From Planktothrix sp. UBA8402 (lineage in GTDB: Bacteria; Cyanobacteriota; Cyanobacteriia; Cyanobacteriales; Microcoleaceae): a stretch of 10,485 nt of DNA. Of the stretch, positions 1 through 5,111 are shown piece after piece (within the stretch, counting starts at the first letter, position 1; every line of letters begins with the position of its first letter). The stretch is from contig DMPJ01000414.1 of assembly GCA_003456035.1 (NCBI GenBank), forward strand, positions 1 to 10,485, in the 5' to 3' direction. The notes beneath the pieces are model-generated. The model saw only the letters and a list, made by a program, of their open reading frames with translations. It did not search any database and was not told the DNA's origin. A program made the translations under genes and the position numbers.

Positions 1-318
1 CCTAAACCAAGCATCAGCAATATCAGGATCAGGATCAAACAACCTGATACCATCATCTAATTGATGTTCTTTAAAAAATATATGTTCCTTAATTTTTGCA
101 ATTTTAACCTGAGAAAACCCCGTCTTTTCAGCAATTATCTGAATATCATTGGTTGCTCGTATTTTCTGGTAAGATTGTGGTGCATAAACCTCCCATCGGT
201 TAAGATATTCATCAAGTTTACCACCAGTAAAACTAGATAAAATTCCTCGTTTTCTAATTCCAAATAAGACTAAAATTAGGATGATTATGAAAAAAATAAT
301 AAAGTCAATAAATGTCAT
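1..318 (-). CDS. Membrane-anchored hypothetical protein, 5' part only
   Basis: An open frame of 106 codons runs from an ATG at 318 to the left edge without a stop, so the gene is partial. Residues about 3-20 are strongly hydrophobic (rich in Ile, Phe, Leu) and are followed by Arg-Lys-Arg, which suggests one N-terminal membrane anchor with the rest in the cytoplasm. The visible soluble part contains VKIAKIKEHIFF, then RLFDPDPDIADAWFR. This His/Asp-rich stretch reminds me of a module seen at the C-terminus of some phage head-morphogenesis or polymorphic-toxin proteins, but that is recalled resemblance only and I assign no function. No clear Shine-Dalgarno sequence precedes the ATG. The gene is divergent from the Phd-ParE operon, with a 155-bp spacer holding a HIP1 repeat. 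Confidence 0.6.
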   Translation of the reverse strand, partial: MTFIDFIIFFIIILILVLFGIRKRGILSSFTGGKLDEYLNRWEVYAPQSYQKIRATNDIQIIAEKTGFSQVKIAKIKEHIFFKEHQLDDGIRLFDPDPDIADAWFR

Positions 319-354
319 TTTTATCTGGTGTATAGTTTTGAAGGCGATCGCTAG

Positions 355-418
355 TGTATCAAACCGATCACATAGTGATCGCTTTTTATTGTAGGAGTGT
401 TGAGAGTGCGATCGCTTT
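355..418. repeat. HIP1-containing repeat, copy A
   Basis: This is the first of three related intergenic elements. It shares TATCAAACCGATCA (357-370) with copy B (1413-1426), and GTAGGAGTGTTGAG plus GTGCGATCGCTT (391-404, 406-417) with copy B (1450-1463, 1465-1476). Its middle, including ATCGCTTTTTATT, matches copy C (2234-2282). It carries a perfect 7-bp inverted repeat, CGATCAC-ATA-GTGATCG (365-381), followed by TTTTT (383-387). That looks like a terminator, but it lies between divergent genes where none is needed. HIP1 octamers are at 344-351, just outside, and 408-415. It is probably a non-coding dispersed repeat. Confidence 0.6.
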
Positions 419-446
419 TGCTATTTTGTGCTAACATTAAATTAAA

Positions 447-463
447 TGCAAATTTAGTGCAAA
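447..463. promoter_or_regulatory. Possible antitoxin operator: two TGCAAA direct repeats
   Basis: TGCAAA occurs at 447-452 and 458-463, 11 bp apart start to start, or about one helical turn, and 10 bp before the antitoxin ATG at 474. Phd/YefM antitoxins usually repress their own operon from short repeats near the promoter, so this is a reasonable candidate site. No convincing -35/-10 pair is visible. The function is inferred from position and spacing alone. Confidence 0.25.
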
Positions 464-473
464 GTCCCCAACC

Positions 474-764
474 ATGATTAATCTAAATCGAGATATTCAA
501 TCCCTCTCAACCTTTAAACGGAATACAAATGAAATGATTACCCAGATGAAAGAAACAGGTAATCCTATCGTTTTAACTGTTAATGGGAAAGCTGAATTAG
601 TAGTACAAGATGCTGGATCTTATCAGAAATTATTGGATTTTATCGAGAAATTAGAAACTATTATTGGGATTAAAAAAGGATTAGAAGATATAGCAACAGG
701 TGACACACAAACCCTAAATCAATTCATCGAAGAAATGCAGCAAAAACATGGAATTTCAAGTTAA
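474..764 (+). CDS. Phd/YefM family antitoxin
   Basis: This 96-residue protein is the labile antitoxin of a type II toxin-antitoxin pair. It is expected to bind and neutralise the ParE-like toxin encoded next to it and to repress the shared promoter. Residues about 1-60 have the Phd/YefM layout: a start like INLNRDIQSLSTFKRN, a helix with NEMITQMKETGNPIVLTVNGKAELVVQD (shown in two parts at about 18-34 and 35-47), then a Tyr/Leu-rich helix (SYQKLLDFIEKLE). The acidic, helical C-terminal part (about 65-96) would be the toxin-binding tail. Its 3' end overlaps the toxin gene by 17 bp, typical of translational coupling. The ATG is supported by the family's usual N-terminus, though no strong Shine-Dalgarno is seen. 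Confidence 0.88.
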   Translation: MINLNRDIQSLSTFKRNTNEMITQMKETGNPIVLTVNGKAELVVQDAGSYQKLLDFIEKLETIIGIKKGLEDIATGDTQTLNQFIEEMQQKHGISS

Positions 765-1074
765 ATTAACCCGGAATGCTAAACTAGAAATAGAATCTGC
801 TTATCTTTGGTTAAAAAATCTTAACCCTAATTATGCTGATCAATGGTTTAGAGATTTAATGAATACTATTGCTACTTTGCAAGATAAGCCAAAACGTTTT
901 GCTTTAGCTAGAGAAAACGATGATTTTCCTGAAGAAATTAGACAAATCATTTATGGGAAATCAAGGAATAAATACCGGATTATTTTCACCATTCGAGAGG
1001 ATATAGTTTATATTCTTTATCTGCGTCATAGCGCACAATCTTCAATTACTTTTAATCCCCTTGATTTGGAGTAA
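748..1074 (+). CDS. RelE/ParE superfamily toxin
   Basis: This 108-residue protein is the toxin partner of the upstream Phd/YefM antitoxin. Members of this superfamily either cleave mRNA on the ribosome (RelE) or poison DNA gyrase (ParE). The sequence shows the fold: an N-terminal strand (FQVKLTRNAKLEIESAY), a two-helix region with WLKNLNPNYADQWFRDL (about 21-38), a basic loop with KPKRFALARE, and C-terminal strands ending in KYRIIFTIREDIVYILYLRH (about 75-94). The YRIIF and VYILYLRHSAQ pattern is closest to ParE-type proteins. Which target it has cannot be settled by eye. It begins inside the antitoxin gene, so the two are made from one message. It converges on the antitoxin gene at 1099-1356, with a HIP1 palindrome (1085-1092) between the stops. 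Confidence 0.85.
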   Translation: MEFQVKLTRNAKLEIESAYLWLKNLNPNYADQWFRDLMNTIATLQDKPKRFALARENDDFPEEIRQIIYGKSRNKYRIIFTIREDIVYILYLRHSAQSSITFNPLDLE

Positions 1075-1098
1075 AGTTGTTAATGCGATCGCTAGAGA

Positions 1099-1356
1099 TC
1101 ATTGATTCCATAATTCTTCTATTCCCTGAGCAATTGCTTGATCCATTTCTTCAATTGTTTTGGCTTTTCCTTGATACTTCAAACACCCAGCAACTTCATC
1201 TAATGTTGTTTCTGGGAAAGTTTTTTTAGGCTTTAATAAAATTCCATCACCCCAATGAATTATGATTAATTCTTGACCCGCTTCCCAATGATACTGATCT
1301 CTTAAGATTTGAGGAATAGTAACTTGACCTTGACTTGACAATTTAGTAATTTCCAT
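1099..1356 (-). CDS. Solitary AbrB/MazE/SpoVT-type antitoxin
   Basis: This 85-residue protein has the swapped-hairpin AbrB DNA-binding domain at residues about 2-45: KLSSQGQVTIPQILRDQ, then a strand pair including GDGILLKPKK. The C-terminal acidic helix (about 50-85, DEVAGCL and EEMDQAIAQGIEEL) resembles the toxin-binding tail of VapB proteins. VapB/MazE genes are normally followed at once by vapC or mazF. Here the next gene downstream is the convergent ParE toxin, and no PIN or MazF frame lies between. It may therefore be an orphan that lost its toxin, a regulator, or a protein able to bind one of the nearby PIN toxins. It is divergent from the vapBC pair at 1551. A start-stop codon pair with a good ribosome site lies just upstream (separate entry). 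Confidence 0.82.
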   Translation of the reverse strand: MEITKLSSQGQVTIPQILRDQYHWEAGQELIIIHWGDGILLKPKKTFPETTLDEVAGCLKYQGKAKTIEEMDQAIAQGIEELWNQ

Positions 1357-1367
1357 TAAAATAATAT

Positions 1368-1384
1368 TTACATACTTTTTCCTC
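1368..1384 (-). promoter_or_regulatory. Shine-Dalgarno plus ATG-TAA start-stop ahead of the solitary antitoxin
   Basis: On the minus strand GAGG (1384-1381) is followed after 7 nt by ATG (1373-1371) and at once by TAA (1370-1368). The annotated antitoxin ATG (1356) is 17 nt further on, out of frame with this ATG and without a comparable Shine-Dalgarno of its own. The element closely resembles the AGGAAAAAAGT-ATG site of vapB at 1540-1553. It could be a minimal upstream start-stop element tuning antitoxin translation, or the scar of a mutation near the original start. The sequence is clear; the role is inferred. Confidence 0.35.
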
Positions 1385-1408
1385 TCTTAAGTTTAACATA
1401 GATTACTG

Positions 1409-1510
1409 TGTATATCAAACCGATCATTATGCGATCGCTTGTTGGGAATGTAGGAGTGTTGAGGGTGCGATCGCTTCTTGAGGTGTAAGGGAGTTAGGAG
1501 TGCGATCGCT
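1409..1510. repeat. HIP1-containing repeat, copy B
   Basis: This second copy of the spacer element is extended by one more unit. It carries HIP1 octamers at 1431-1438, 1467-1474 and 1502-1509. The 1450-1476 part equals 391-417 of copy A with one substitution, and 1413-1426 equals 357-370. The last unit repeats a shorter version, GTTAGGAGTGCGATCGCT (1493-1510). It fills the divergent spacer between the solitary antitoxin and vapB. Its right end abuts the presumed vapB -10 box at 1513. Confidence 0.6.
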
Positions 1511-1512
1511 GC

Positions 1513-1543
1513 TATAATATAAACAGGTAACTTTAGGTTAGGA
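1513..1543 (+). promoter_or_regulatory. vapB -10 box and ribosome site
   Basis: TATAAT at 1513-1518 is a perfect -10 hexamer 33 bp before the vapB start. AGGA at 1540-1543 lies 7 nt before the ATG at 1551 and supports that start. No consensus -35 is found: the region where it should be is occupied by the HIP1 repeat. The operon may therefore be weak, or controlled by the VapBC complex binding around these palindromes. Confidence 0.45.
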
Positions 1544-1550
1544 AAAAAGT

Positions 1551-1808
1551 ATGAACTTAGTCACCTTAAATCAATCAGGATTTATTGAAATTCCCGAAAT
1601 TATTAGACAACAATTAGGCTTAGATCAGGAATCAAAACTATCTTTGGAAATTCAAGATGGAAAAATAATCTTAAACCCGATTAAAGAAGAAGCATTACTT
1701 TACTATGAAGGTCATGTATTAGTTTCTGATGCAGAACTATTGACCGATGCTAATACAGTAATTGAAGAACTTAGAAATGAAAGAACAAATCAATTAATGT
1801 CATGGTAA
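1551..1808 (+). CDS. vapB: VapB-type antitoxin (AbrB/MazE domain)
   Basis: This 85-residue antitoxin for the PIN toxin immediately downstream has an N-terminal AbrB-like domain at about 2-45: VTLNQSGFIEIPEIIRQQLGL, here given as residues about 4-24, then a strand with DGKIILNPIKEE. The remainder (about 46-85, with a long acidic helix around DANTVIEELRNER) should occupy the active site of VapC. The usual GQVTIP is changed to GFIEIP, so the DNA-contacting edge differs from the solitary antitoxin at 1099-1356. Shine-Dalgarno AGGA 7 nt upstream supports the start. It overlaps vapC by 7 bp, so translation is probably coupled. Confidence 0.82.
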   Translation: MNLVTLNQSGFIEIPEIIRQQLGLDQESKLSLEIQDGKIILNPIKEEALLYYEGHVLVSDAELLTDANTVIEELRNERTNQLMSW

Positions 1809-2239
1809 AAATATTATTTGATACTTCTGTTTTAGTCGCTTCTATATTAGTTAAACATCCTCAGCATTTTCCTTGTTGGTCATGGTTAGAACAGGTTAAA
1901 ACCGCAGAAATAGAGGGATTTATTGTCACTCATACCCTGGCTGAATTATTCTCGGTTCTATCTTCTTTTCCGTCTCAACCTCGTTTTTCCCCTCAAGTAA
2001 CTCAACGGCTTATTAAAGAGAATCTCAAAGAATTTCAGATTATTTCTCTAACAGAAGATGATTATTATGAAATCATAGAAAACATGGTGAATTTAGGGTT
2101 GACTGGTGGAGCAATTTATGATAATTTAATCGCTCATGCAGCCATAAAAATGGAAATTAATAAAATATTAACCCTTAATCCTAAACATTTTATTCGTCTG
2201 GGCGATCGCATTGCTGAATTAGTAGAAATTCCTTCATAG
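1802..2239 (+). CDS. vapC: VapC toxin, PIN-domain ribonuclease
   Basis: This 145-residue PIN-domain protein is predicted to be a Mg2+-dependent endoribonuclease that cuts tRNA or rRNA when freed from VapB. Acidic active-site candidates appear in the expected order: Asp7 in ILFDTSVLVAS, Glu48 in HTLAELFSVL, and Asp107 in GAIYDNLIAHAA. The fourth position reads LTLNPKHF (Asn126), a common variant. Length is normal for the family. Its ATG lies inside the end of vapB with no separate Shine-Dalgarno. Its stop codon (2237-2239) falls within repeat copy C, so the repeat supplies the gene's last codon and 3' end. A HIP1 octamer is also inside the coding sequence at 2202-2209, where it encodes GDRI. 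Confidence 0.88.
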   Translation: MVKILFDTSVLVASILVKHPQHFPCWSWLEQVKTAEIEGFIVTHTLAELFSVLSSFPSQPRFSPQVTQRLIKENLKEFQIISLTEDDYYEIIENMVNLGLTGGAIYDNLIAHAAIKMEINKILTLNPKHFIRLGDRIAELVEIPS

Positions 2240-2282
2240 TGCGATCGCTTTTTATTTTAGGGTTGTTTAGGGTGCGATCGCT
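2234..2282. repeat. HIP1-containing repeat, copy C
   Basis: This third copy of the spacer element lies in the convergent gap between the two PIN toxin genes. From CATAGT onward it follows copy A closely: GATCGCTTTTTATT, then TAGG, TGTT, and GTGCGATCGCT at the end. HIP1 octamers are at 2241-2248 and 2274-2281. The first octamer is a palindrome followed by TTTTT, so on the plus strand it might also end vapBC transcription. The 5' part shared by copies A and B (TATCAAACCGATCA) is absent here. Confidence 0.5.
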
Positions 2283-2312
2283 ATATAACACCTTCAACAA
2301 AACTTTAACTTA

Positions 2313-2720
2313 TCACTCTACCCAATTCTCTAAACTTAAACCCTCAACTCTCAATAAATCACTATCATTAGAAACCAGAATTAAACCTTTAACCATAGCA
2401 GTAGCAGCAATTAAAATATCTTCTGTTTGGATCGGTAATCCTCTTAACCTTAAATTGGCATGAATTTCGGCTGCTTTCTCTAAAATCGCTAAATCATCTA
2501 ATAAAATAATTTGATAATCTTGGCAAAATTCATTAAATCTCTCTAGTTGTTTAGTTGCTTTTACTGCAAATAATCCTCTTTTAATTTCAAAATAAGTAAT
2601 GCAACTGATACAGAGTAATTCTTTTTGAGATTCTAATTGTTTGAGCTTTTCCTTAACTTTAAGATTATTTTTCAGGGATAAGGAAACAATATTAGTATCT
2701 AATAAATAACTCATACTCAT
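2313..2720 (-). CDS. vapC: PIN-domain ribonuclease toxin, second VapC
   Basis: This 135-residue PIN protein is predicted to be an endoribonuclease toxin. Active-site residues are in place: Asp9 in YLLDTNIVS, Glu45 in TYFEIKRGL, Asp101 in QTEDILIAATA, and Asp119 in LVSNDSDLL, followed by LSLENW as in typical VapC ends. It is more canonical than the VapC at 1802-2239 and too different to be a recent duplicate of it. The gene starts directly after the stop of the gene at 2721-3017 (TAA then ATG, no gap), so the pair is almost certainly one operon. A second ATG six bases inside (2714) would give the more typical start MSYLLDTN. The upstream partner is not a recognisable VapB. Confidence 0.87.
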   Translation of the reverse strand: MSMSYLLDTNIVSLSLKNNLKVKEKLKQLESQKELLCISCITYFEIKRGLFAVKATKQLERFNEFCQDYQIILLDDLAILEKAAEIHANLRLRGLPIQTEDILIAATAMVKGLILVSNDSDLLRVEGLSLENWVE

Positions 2721-3017
2721 TTATTTCCGTTTAATTACTTCATCAAAAATAGCCATTTGTTCAGGTGTTAATTCATTCAAAGTTCCCGCCACTGCTTCTG
2801 TCACCATAATCAGACTACAATGTTTCTTTAATTCCTGATCTGACATCGTGTTAAATTTTTCAAAAGGTAAGTTTTCTTGAAAGAGTTTAAATAACTCTTT
2901 AATCATTTCTGACTGATTCAGTTTTTCTTTAAACAAAAGACGTTCTTCCATTAAAATCGAAACAACTTGCTCAATTCTTTTGATCATGGATTCTTGTCTA
3001 ACATCAGTTGATAACAT
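2721..3017 (-). CDS. Small helical protein, candidate antitoxin of unknown family
   Basis: This 98-residue protein is encoded immediately before a PIN toxin, the position normally held by the antitoxin. I do not recognise a family. It looks almost wholly helical and charged: a helix around RIEQVVSILMEERLLFKEKL (about 14-33), another around MIKELFKLFQENL (38-50), then SDQELKKHC (59-67) and a C-terminal helix after TPEQMAIFDEV. No AbrB, ribbon-helix-helix, Phd or helix-turn-helix pattern is evident. The start at 3017 is chosen over an ATG at 3032 because GGAGG (3030-3026) lies 8 nt before 3017, whereas it would be inside the coding sequence if 3032 were used. A -10 box and palindrome just upstream suggest autoregulation. 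The antitoxin role is inferred from position only. Confidence 0.75.
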   Translation of the reverse strand: MLSTDVRQESMIKRIEQVVSILMEERLLFKEKLNQSEMIKELFKLFQENLPFEKFNTMSDQELKKHCSLIMVTEAVAGTLNELTPEQMAIFDEVIKRK

Positions 3018-3025
3018 ATTGATTG

Positions 3026-3030
3026 CCTCC
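3026..3030 (-). promoter_or_regulatory. Shine-Dalgarno that fixes the start at 3017
   Basis: The minus strand reads GGAGG with an 8-nt spacer to the ATG at 3017. The upstream in-frame ATG at 3032 overlaps this site and would leave a leader of only a few bases after the likely -10 box, so it is an unlikely start. Confidence 0.6.
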
Positions 3031-3041
3031 ATTCAAATACA

Positions 3042-3060
3042 ATTATATAACCGTTATAAT
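3042..3060 (-). promoter_or_regulatory. -10 box with overlapping palindrome (possible operator)
   Basis: On the minus strand TATAAT (3047-3042) is a perfect -10 box about 25-30 bp before the start at 3017. It overlaps a perfect inverted repeat, TATAAC-C-GTTATA (3046-3058), which suits binding by an autoregulatory toxin-antitoxin complex. A plus-strand TATAAT also occurs at 3055-3060, but no good -35 precedes it. The minus-strand -35 region is not close to consensus. Confidence 0.4.
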
Positions 3061-3108
3061 CTTAGCATATTACAGAAATCTTGCCCGATGATGTTCAAAG
3101 ATATACTT

Positions 3109-3128
3109 TATTAGTTAAACATCCTCAG
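3109..3128. repeat. 20-bp exact copy of an internal vapC segment
   Basis: These 20 bases are identical to 1845-1864 inside vapC, where they encode LVKHPQ and flanking bases. The match does not extend in either direction. At 3109-3128 it is non-coding and lies just upstream of the yebC promoter. It may be a residue of a former vapC copy or a recombination footprint bounding the toxin-antitoxin block. Direct orientation, 1264 bp apart. Confidence 0.55.
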
Positions 3129-3130
3129 TG

Positions 3131-3160
3131 TTGACAAGTATAAATAATACCGCTTTGATA
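3131..3160 (+). promoter_or_regulatory. Likely yebC promoter
   Basis: TTGACA (3131-3136) is a perfect -35 hexamer. TTGATA (3155-3160) follows after 18 bp as a fair -10. This gives a leader of about 50 bases, very AT-rich, to the ATG at 3217. It would drive yebC and the overlapping protease gene. Confidence 0.4.
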
Positions 3161-3216
3161 AATCATAATTATTATATCATTATTAGAATAATATTTTGCT
3201 GTGATTTTTTTCAAAT

Positions 3217-3981
3217 ATGGCTGGACATAGTAAGTGGGCGAATATTAAACGCCAAAAAGCGAGAGTGGATGCTGTTAAGGGTAAAGTATTCGCTAGAATT
3301 TCGCGGGAAATTATTGTAGCGGCGCGTCAAGGGGCTGACCCGGCGGGAAACTTTCAATTGCGAACTGCGATTGAAAAAGCCAAGGCTGCTGCAATTCCTA
3401 ATGATAATATTGAACGGGCGATCGCAAAAGGTGCGGGGAAACTAGGGGCGGGGGCTTCTGAGTTAGAATTTATTCGTTATGAAGGGTATGGGGTCGAAGG
3501 TGTGGCGATTTTAATTGAAGGACTCACCGATAACCGCAACCGCACGGCGGCGGATTTACGAGTTGCTTTTAGTAAAAATGGCGGTAACTTGGGGGAAACT
3601 GGATGTGTGAGTTGGATGTTTGACCAGAAAGGTGTTGTGACTTTATCTGGGCCAATTGATGAAGAAAAACTCCTAGAAACCTTATTGGAAGGGGAAGCTG
3701 AATCTTATGAATTAACGCCTGTTAATGATACTGATGGGGCGGAAGTTTATACAACAATCACGAATTTAGAACAGTTAACTCAAGTTTTAAAGGAACAGAA
3801 ATTTAATGTTATTGAGGCAGAATGGCGTTGGATTCCTAATAATATCATTGAAATTGATGATATTGAAAAAGCGCGATCGCTGATGAAATTAATGGATATT
3901 TTAGATGATTTGGATGATGTCCAGAATGTAACGGCAAATTTTGAACTTTCTGATGCTTGTTATCAAGCTCTTTATAGCTAA
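3217..3981 (+). CDS. yebC: YebC/PmpR/TACO1 family protein
   Basis: This 254-residue protein is a full-length member of a family found in nearly all bacteria and in mitochondria. It starts with the family signature MAGHSKWANIKRQKARVDA, followed by KGKVFARISREI and GNFQLRTAIEKAKAAAIPND, and continues with the family's conserved YEGYG (about 88-92) and LTDNRNRTAADLR. Members were named as transcription regulators (PmpR), while the mitochondrial member TACO1 acts in translation and bacterial members have been linked to ribosome function. Which role holds here is unknown. HIP1 octamers fall inside the gene at 3418-3425 and 3873-3880. It has no clear Shine-Dalgarno. The stop overlaps the next start (TAATG), so the downstream protease is probably translated by re-initiation. 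Confidence 0.95.
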   Translation: MAGHSKWANIKRQKARVDAVKGKVFARISREIIVAARQGADPAGNFQLRTAIEKAKAAAIPNDNIERAIAKGAGKLGAGASELEFIRYEGYGVEGVAILIEGLTDNRNRTAADLRVAFSKNGGNLGETGCVSWMFDQKGVVTLSGPIDEEKLLETLLEGEAESYELTPVNDTDGAEVYTTITNLEQLTQVLKEQKFNVIEAEWRWIPNNIIEIDDIEKARSLMKLMDILDDLDDVQNVTANFELSDACYQALYS

Positions 3982-5036
3982 TGAAATGCTTGACTCCTTT
4001 TATCGTAACTTTAGTTTGGGTTTTTCCCCTATCTATTAAGGGTTTGGCAAGCCCAATTATTACTTTTTCCCCTAGTGTAGAAATTCCCTTAGTTCATAAC
4101 ATTTTGGACTCAAATCCTACAATGTCATTGAGTGTTTTTTCTTTAAATGCGATCGTCAGACTTGAGGGTTTAAATTTACCTAATCCCAAAACTATTGGTC
4201 AGGCTACGATTCCACTCAAACTATTAGAAGGAAGTCAAGTATTTACCTTACAACTTAATATTGGGGGAAAATTCGGTAGTTTTTTATTGGATACGGGTGC
4301 ATCTACAACGATGATTGCAACTACTCTGGTTCAGGAGTTAGGGTTAAAAGGAGAACCGATTTCTAATCAGAGTTTAGCCTATGCCGTAGCGGGAGATGAT
4401 TGTCCGAATATGAATGCTATTTTACACCATTTACCGCCGTTGGTAATTAATCAAGTTCGTGTGGAAGAATTGCGGGGTTTGGAATTTTCTACTACTGTAA
4501 TTCCAGAGGAATTATCTGGTGTTTTGGGGATAGATTTTTTAAGGAATTTTGATCTTCAATTAAATCCTAAAACCCGTCAATTAAAATTATTGAATCCTTC
4601 TCCTTTACCGGCTGAATCTGTAGTTGAAGCTATCCCTTTACAAAGTCGTTTGGGGGTGATGTTAACTACTGTTAATATTAATGGTAAGGGGCCGTTTACT
4701 TTTCTATTAGATACGGGTGCTGATACAATTTTTATTTCTAAACAGTTGGCTAATCAAATAAAACTCAATAATTCTAATCGTCAACAGATTCAAGTTCAGG
4801 GTTTTTGTGGTTTGGAAGATGCAGAAGTTTCTCGTTTGGAAAAAGTCACAATTCATGGTTATGAACAAAATAATTTAGAAGCGGTTATTTTATCATCTCC
4901 GGTTTTGGATTTATTACAAATTGATGGTATTATTGGGCAAAGTTTTTTGAATAAATATCAACAATATTGGCGGTTTAATTCCCCGGCTAAATCAGGGGAT
5001 TTTGAAGGGAGTTTATTATTGGTTCCCATAGAATAA
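3981..5036 (+). CDS. Exported retropepsin-like aspartic protease with two DTGA halves
   Basis: This 351-residue protein is predicted to leave the cytoplasm: residues 1-23 form a signal peptide (Lys2, hydrophobic core VTLVWVFPL, small residues GLAS). Two clan AA aspartic protease units follow. Unit 1 (about 80-205) has FLLDTGAST with Asp104 and a later hydrophobic-Gly motif in GVLGIDFL. Unit 2 (about 218-335) has FLLDTGADT with Asp244 and GIIGQSFL. Retropepsins need two DTG loops, usually from two subunits. Here one chain supplies both, as in pepsin, so it could be an active intramolecular dimer. Residues 25-78 are a linker without a recognised domain. It overlaps yebC by one base, and no obvious terminator follows. 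The substrate is unknown. Confidence 0.85.
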   Translation: MKCLTPFIVTLVWVFPLSIKGLASPIITFSPSVEIPLVHNILDSNPTMSLSVFSLNAIVRLEGLNLPNPKTIGQATIPLKLLEGSQVFTLQLNIGGKFGSFLLDTGASTTMIATTLVQELGLKGEPISNQSLAYAVAGDDCPNMNAILHHLPPLVINQVRVEELRGLEFSTTVIPEELSGVLGIDFLRNFDLQLNPKTRQLKLLNPSPLPAESVVEAIPLQSRLGVMLTTVNINGKGPFTFLLDTGADTIFISKQLANQIKLNNSNRQQIQVQGFCGLEDAEVSRLEKVTIHGYEQNNLEAVILSSPVLDLLQIDGIIGQSFLNKYQQYWRFNSPAKSGDFEGSLLLVPIE

Positions 5037-5111
5037 TGTAGGATGAGCTACAATCATCAAAACTCTAATTATTTAGATAATATTTTGGTGCGTGCGCGTT
5101 GATGGAGCAGC

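Noticed and set aside
365..387. Hairpin plus T run read as an intrinsic terminator
   Set aside because: It lies between two divergent genes with nothing to terminate on the plus strand, and it is part of a repeat copy.
344..1510. CRISPR array
   Set aside because: The repeated units are few, unevenly spaced and imperfect, contain HIP1 palindromes, and no cas genes are nearby.
2239..2463. Open reading frame on the plus strand
   Set aside because: It begins in repeat copy C and overlaps the 3' part of the PIN toxin gene on the other strand; the protein has no recognisable pattern.
474..3017. Insertion sequence or integrase within the toxin-antitoxin block
   Set aside because: No transposase or recombinase frame and no terminal inverted repeats or target duplications could be found.
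3018..3032. Upstream in-frame ATG of the candidate antitoxin at 3032
   Set aside because: The GGAGG ribosome site at 3026-3030 is correctly placed for the ATG at 3017 and would be inside the gene otherwise.
3128..3319. Open reading frame on the plus strand before and into yebC
   Set aside because: It covers the yebC promoter and overlaps its conserved N-terminus in another frame, with a low-complexity Ile/Asn-rich product.
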